Source: JAJDXO01 sp965221855 (lineage in GTDB: Bacteria; Pseudomonadota; Alphaproteobacteria; Rhodospirillales; UBA2165). Taken from it: a stretch of 64,000 nucleotides of DNA. The first letter of the stretch is position 1, and every line of letters begins with the position of its first letter. The notes under the pieces were generated by a model that saw only the letters and a list, made by a program, of their open reading frames with translations, searched no databases and was not told where the DNA came from. The DNA lies in NCBI GenBank assembly GCA_965221855.1, contig CBDCSV010000006.1:124001-188000 (forward strand), read 5' to 3'. Below are positions 60,426 to 64,000 of this stretch, piece by piece. The position numbers were made by a program, and so were the translations under genes.

Positions 60426-61469
60426 GTGAAATCTATACTAATTGCCGGAGCGGCGGCCCTGCTTGTCGCCGGCGGCGCCCAGGCTCAGAGCCTAAAGCTG
60501 ACCATGACCGCGGCAACGCCTGGCGGATCCACGGATATCGCGGCAAAAAATCTCGCCGAAGTCGCGGCGATAAATAAAATCGCGACCATTCAGGTACAGA
60601 ACGGAAAGACCCTGACCAAGACCATGCGGGACGTTGCCGAAGGCAGGACCGACATCACCGCGGGCGCCATGATATTGCAGTTCTTGATGTCCAAAGGCCT
60701 TGGCCCCTACTCCGGACTTGGCAAGGAAAAGGGCAAACAGCTCTCGGACAATCTTCGTCTGCTCTATCCCTACCATTTGGCGTCCATTTACCTGATCGCT
60801 TTCCAAAGCACCGGAATCGACAGCTTTGACAAGCTGAAGGGAAAAAACGTCCATAATGGGCCGCCGCGCGGTGGCGCGTTGATTGCCGCCCGTCAGGTAA
60901 TTCGTCTTTCCGCCGGACTTGAAGACGGCAAGGACTACACGGGCAAGCAGGTCGCGTGGGGACAAGCTACCGCCATCTTCCTGGACCGGTCGGTGGATGC
61001 GGCCGTCCGCCCGGGCACCAATCCCTCCGAGTACATGCCCATCTACATGGCCGCCGGCAAGATCAACATCGTGTCGGTACCCAAGGCCAAGTATGAAGGC
61101 GCGGCGTGGCAAAAATACCTGAATGCGCCCGGCAATGCCCCGTCGATGTTCCCGGTCAGCGAATTAGCCCATTATGGGGAAAACGCCAGGATCATCTCCG
61201 AGGACAACATGTTCCGGACCGTCGCGAATACCGGCGGCGACTTCGTCCACAAGAATATGGACAAGAAACTCGCCAAGGCACTGACGGCGGCATTCATAAA
61301 GAGCATCCCAAACCTGCAGAAGAAGGTGCCGTTTGCCAAAGCGCAACGCTATGGAACGGTCGACAATACGGAACATGGCATCTGCAATGGCGGCGTGAAA
61401 CTTCATCCGGGCGCCGTCGAGGCTTGGGAAGAGGCCGGGCACAAAGTTGCCGATTGTGCGAAAGGATAA
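60426..61469 (+). CDS. TAXI-family TRAP transporter solute receptor
   Basis: 347 residues from GTG 60426 with GGGAG seven bases before; TTG 60423 is the neighbouring alternative. A signal peptide (ILIAGAAALLVAGGAQAQ) is followed by a periplasmic binding domain: ATPGGSTDIAAKNLAEVA, GAMILQFLMSKGLG, SFDKLKGKNVHNGPPRGGALIAAR, and the end EEAGHKVADCAKG with a cysteine pair (C-x22-C with GICNGG). The arrangement fits the TAXI group. The membrane components of a TRAP system are not in the window. It may serve a distant permease or act as a sensor. Confidence 0.8.
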   Translation: MKSILIAGAAALLVAGGAQAQSLKLTMTAATPGGSTDIAAKNLAEVAAINKIATIQVQNGKTLTKTMRDVAEGRTDITAGAMILQFLMSKGLGPYSGLGKEKGKQLSDNLRLLYPYHLASIYLIAFQSTGIDSFDKLKGKNVHNGPPRGGALIAARQVIRLSAGLEDGKDYTGKQVAWGQATAIFLDRSVDAAVRPGTNPSEYMPIYMAAGKINIVSVPKAKYEGAAWQKYLNAPGNAPSMFPVSELAHYGENARIISEDNMFRTVANTGGDFVHKNMDKKLAKALTAAFIKSIPNLQKKVPFAKAQRYGTVDNTEHGICNGGVKLHPGAVEAWEEAGHKVADCAKG

Positions 61470-61508
61470 TTTCGTACCGGCTATCGTATTGCGGTAACCT
61501 ATAAACGA

Positions 61509-61541
61509 GGCCCGGACGCGGAGACGGCGTCCGGGCCTTTT
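61509..61541 (+). terminator. Rho-independent terminator after the solute receptor gene
   Basis: A perfect 11-bp stem GGCCCGGACGC / GCGTCCGGGCC (61509-61519 and 61527-61537) with a seven-base loop is followed by TTTT. It lies 39 bases after the receptor stop and 20 bases before the end of the convergent racemase gene, so it may serve both. Confidence 0.88.
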
Positions 61542-61561
61542 CCGTTGCGGTTCGAGACGGC

Positions 61562-62653
61562 CTAAAAGCCCAATTCTTCGAGAATTGCCGCGGTGCTGGC
61601 TCCTTTCTCCTCGGGGCGTGAAGGCTCCGCGAGCGTGCTGCGGCTAAAGCGCGGACCGGGGCGCGGCTGGGCAAGACCGGCGTTTTCCACGACGCACTCC
61701 CGGGCCATGACATGCGGATGATCGGCAACTTCCATCAACTGCAGAACCGGTGTGACACACGCGTCGGTCCCGTCGAAAATCGCCCCCCACTCGCGTTGTG
61801 ATCTGGCCTTGAAGGCGGCCTCGAAGCGGGCGGTCAGATCCGGCCAGTTGTTCGGGTCCATGCGGTCAGGAAGGCCGGCCGCGCCGAGGCCGAGCCCATT
61901 CACCAGTTCCTCGTAGAACTTCTGCTCCAGGGCCCCGACGGCGACGAACCTTCCGTCCCGGGTCTCGTAAGTCCGGTAGTATGGGGCGCCGCCGTCCAAA
62001 TCATTGCCGCCCCTCTCTTCCCTCCACCGGCCGGCCGCGCGAAGAGAGAAATACAGCGACATTTGGAAAAGCGCGCCGTCCAGCATCGCCGCGTCGACAA
62101 CCTGGCCCTGTCCGGACACCTGAGCCTCCAAAAGGCCGGCCAGCATGCCGCAGGCCAAATACATGGCGCCGCCGCCATAGTCGCCGACCAGGTTCAATGG
62201 CGGCAAGGGCGGGCCGCCGGCGGGTCCGATGGCATGTAAGGCGCCGGCAATGGAAATATAGTTGATGTCGTGTCCCGCGGTTCGGGCCAGGGGTCCGTCC
62301 TGACCCCATCCGGTCACCCGCCCGTAGACCAGTCTGGGGTTATGCGCGCGGCACACGTCCGGGCCCAACCCGAGACGTTCCGTCACGCCGGGGCGGAAAC
62401 CCTCGATCAGGCCGTCCGCCGTCCCGATCAGTTTGAGGGCAATCTCGATGGAACGGCCGTCCCTCAGGTCCAGCTCGATCGAGCGCTTGCCCCGGCGTTC
62501 AATGGATTTCACCGGATCGACCCCGATCTCGGCATCGCCCGGACGCTCGACGAGGATGACCTCGGCGCCCAGGTCCGCGAGCAGCAGACCGCACATGGGC
62601 GCGGGGCCCAGGCCACCCAGTTCGACGATCCGATATCCGGACAGCGGTCCCAT
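61562..62653 (-). CDS. CaiB/BaiF family protein, alpha-methylacyl-CoA racemase type
   Basis: 363 residues. The family start GPLSGYRIVELGGLGPAPMC, then DLRDGRSIE and VEGF-type LIEGFRPGV segments. The racemase pair His and Asp is seen as H128 in TAGHDINYIS and D158 in VGDYGGGA. Glutamate in the later half (E in FYEELVNGLG region) completes the site. Presence of the His/Asp pair favours a racemase that inverts 2-methyl groups over a CoA transferase. The start is four bases after the FadJ-like gene ends, so both are read together. Confidence 0.87.
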   Translation of the reverse strand: MGPLSGYRIVELGGLGPAPMCGLLLADLGAEVILVERPGDAEIGVDPVKSIERRGKRSIELDLRDGRSIEIALKLIGTADGLIEGFRPGVTERLGLGPDVCRAHNPRLVYGRVTGWGQDGPLARTAGHDINYISIAGALHAIGPAGGPPLPPLNLVGDYGGGAMYLACGMLAGLLEAQVSGQGQVVDAAMLDGALFQMSLYFSLRAAGRWREERGGNDLDGGAPYYRTYETRDGRFVAVGALEQKFYEELVNGLGLGAAGLPDRMDPNNWPDLTARFEAAFKARSQREWGAIFDGTDACVTPVLQLMEVADHPHVMARECVVENAGLAQPRPGPRFSRSTLAEPSRPEEKGASTAAILEELGF

Positions 62654-62657
62654 GGGA

Positions 62658-64000
62658 CTAGGCCGGGAAAAAGAGTTGATCGCGCCGGGCCATGGTCCGC
62701 AGCATCGCCGGCGCCTCGAACCGTCCGCCGAACCGGGCTTTCATTTCGTCGCACGCCGCAACGAACTCGGCCGGCCCAACCGTATCGATCAGCCCGATCA
62801 CGCCGCCATGGGCCGACGGAAACGCCCATCCCAGGACCGATCCCACGTCGGCGTCGATCGGGTTCTCGATCACGCCTTCCTCCATGGCCCGTACGGCCTC
62901 GAGCGATTGAGTATAAAGGAGCCGTTTCTCGATGGTCTCCCGATCAAGCTCCTCGGCGGCGCGGGGGAAACAGTCCGCCAGGCCGGGCCAGGGCTGCGGA
63001 CCGGTTTCACCATAATCATAGATGCCGCCGCCTCCGGCCTTGCCGGTCCGTCCGGCGCGCGTCAGTTTCTCGAGTGCCTCGGCGAGCCGCAGGCCTTTCA
63101 GGCCGGTTGCCGACCCATCGCCGGAAATCGAGGCAACGATGTCTTTCAGCAGCGTGAGCGAGGTGATATCCGCCATCGCCAATGGGCCGATGGGCATGCC
63201 GGCCTTGAGGGCGACATCATCGATCAGGTCGGGAGCCCGGCCTTCGGCCAGCAAGGTGAAGGCCTCCCCGGTATATGCCCCGACCACACGGCTGGTGAAG
63301 AACCCCAAACCGTCATTCACGACAATAGGCGTCTTCCGCATGCCGGCAACGGCATCGAGCGCCCGGGCGACCGTCGGCCGGTCCGTTTGCTCGCCCTTGA
63401 TGACCTCGACCAGCTTCATTCGGTCCACCGGCGCGAAGAAGTGCAGCCCGATGAAGCGTTCCGGATGCGCGGCGCTGCCGGCGAGACCGGATATGGGAAT
63501 CGTCGACGTGTTGCTGGCGATGGGAACCTCCGGACCGACAACCGCGCTTGCCGACGCCGTCACCTGATCCTTGACCGATTGCACTTCGGAGACGGCTTCA
63601 AAGACCATGTCGACACCGGCGATCTCGTCGTACGACGTCGTCGATTTCAGACGGGACAGCATCGCCTCGGCGGCATCCGGTTTCACGCGGTTTCTCTCGA
63701 CGGCGCCCTGAACCCGTTTGGCAATCGCCGCGGCCCCGGCGTCCAGCCGGTCCTTGTCAGCCTCCAGCAGAAAAACGTCATACCCGGCTTCGGCGGCGCA
63801 GTAGGCGATCCCCGATCCCATCTGGCCCACGCCGACGACCGCCACGCTTTTGATGTCATAGGGTGCAATGTCACCGGGCCGGTCTTTCATTCCATTGGCG
63901 TCATTGAGGCCGAGGAACATGGTTCTAATCTTGTTTTTGACGACCTTCGACGCGGCGACACCGGCGAATTTCTCCTGCTCGAGCGCGAGCCCATCCTCGA
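62658..64000 (-). CDS. FadJ-type 3-hydroxyacyl-CoA dehydrogenase (partial, N-terminus outside window)
   Basis: The visible part (about 446 residues) runs through the window edge without a start: the frame stays open from 64000 and the residues EDGLALEQEKFAGVAASKVV then KNKIRTMFLG link it to an upstream enoyl-CoA hydratase half. The dehydrogenase part is complete: VAVVGVGQMGSGIAYCAA (NAD), SNTSTIPISGLA, GLHFFAPVDRMKLVEVI with the catalytic histidine, and a second helical domain from KTPIVVNDGLGFFTSRVV. It oxidises 3-hydroxyacyl-CoA in fatty acid breakdown. Together with the racemase it suggests branched-chain acyl-CoA use. Confidence 0.88.
   Translation of the reverse strand, partial: EDGLALEQEKFAGVAASKVVKNKIRTMFLGLNDANGMKDRPGDIAPYDIKSVAVVGVGQMGSGIAYCAAEAGYDVFLLEADKDRLDAGAAAIAKRVQGAVERNRVKPDAAEAMLSRLKSTTSYDEIAGVDMVFEAVSEVQSVKDQVTASASAVVGPEVPIASNTSTIPISGLAGSAAHPERFIGLHFFAPVDRMKLVEVIKGEQTDRPTVARALDAVAGMRKTPIVVNDGLGFFTSRVVGAYTGEAFTLLAEGRAPDLIDDVALKAGMPIGPLAMADITSLTLLKDIVASISGDGSATGLKGLRLAEALEKLTRAGRTGKAGGGGIYDYGETGPQPWPGLADCFPRAAEELDRETIEKRLLYTQSLEAVRAMEEGVIENPIDADVGSVLGWAFPSAHGGVIGLIDTVGPAEFVAACDEMKARFGGRFEAPAMLRTMARRDQLFFPA

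Overview
The window looks like chromosomal DNA of a GC-rich alphaproteobacterium, most probably of Rhodospirillales type. The evidence is the run DUF1178 gene, nitrilase, glutaredoxin 3 and comF opposite an NDUFAF5-like methyltransferase, followed by sfsA, map and radC, together with a MarR-type regulator and an RfaH-like factor heading a surface-glycan cluster. No tRNA, rRNA or CRISPR array was found.

1-29,610 (minus strand) is one long surface-polysaccharide cluster, read from about 29,600 down to the window start with many ATGA stop/start overlaps. It opens with a winged-helix regulator behind a promoter carrying two perfect palindromes. An RfaH-like NusG paralogue follows, then a hairpin and a sequence matching 10 of 12 bases of the E. 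coli ops element. The rest encodes sugar-building enzymes (two KdsB-type cytidylyltransferases, two Gfo/Idh oxidoreductases, an SDR, a TIM-barrel isomerase, a DegT aminotransferase, a left-handed beta-helix acetyltransferase and a cupin), glycosyltransferases (one fused to a zinc alcohol dehydrogenase), two radical SAM enzymes, methyltransferases, a sulfotransferase, a heparinase-like protein and an ABC exporter. Several genes are damaged: two internally deleted remnants, one frameshift, and one early amber codon.

29,795-36,261 is conserved housekeeping DNA. 36,310-42,386 holds leuS between two apparently identical 1,613-bp direct repeats. Each repeat contains a 1,435-bp IS110-family (IS1111-type) element inserted in a dispersed palindromic repeat; an uninterrupted copy of that repeat at 49,290-49,474 gives the empty site. 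42,387-45,034 is a small defence-like patch: a toxin-antitoxin pair, an unknown protein and an Mrr-type restriction enzyme.

45,476-58,983 encodes purine catabolism from xanthine to glyoxylate and urea: xdhAB, puuD, uraH, uraD, puuE, alc and allA. An NMT1-type ABC importer is attached, and an unknown 476-residue protein interrupts the block. 59,089-64,000 holds a group D flavin monooxygenase, a TAXI-type solute receptor, an alpha-methylacyl-CoA racemase and the C-terminal part of a FadJ-type beta-oxidation enzyme that runs off the window.
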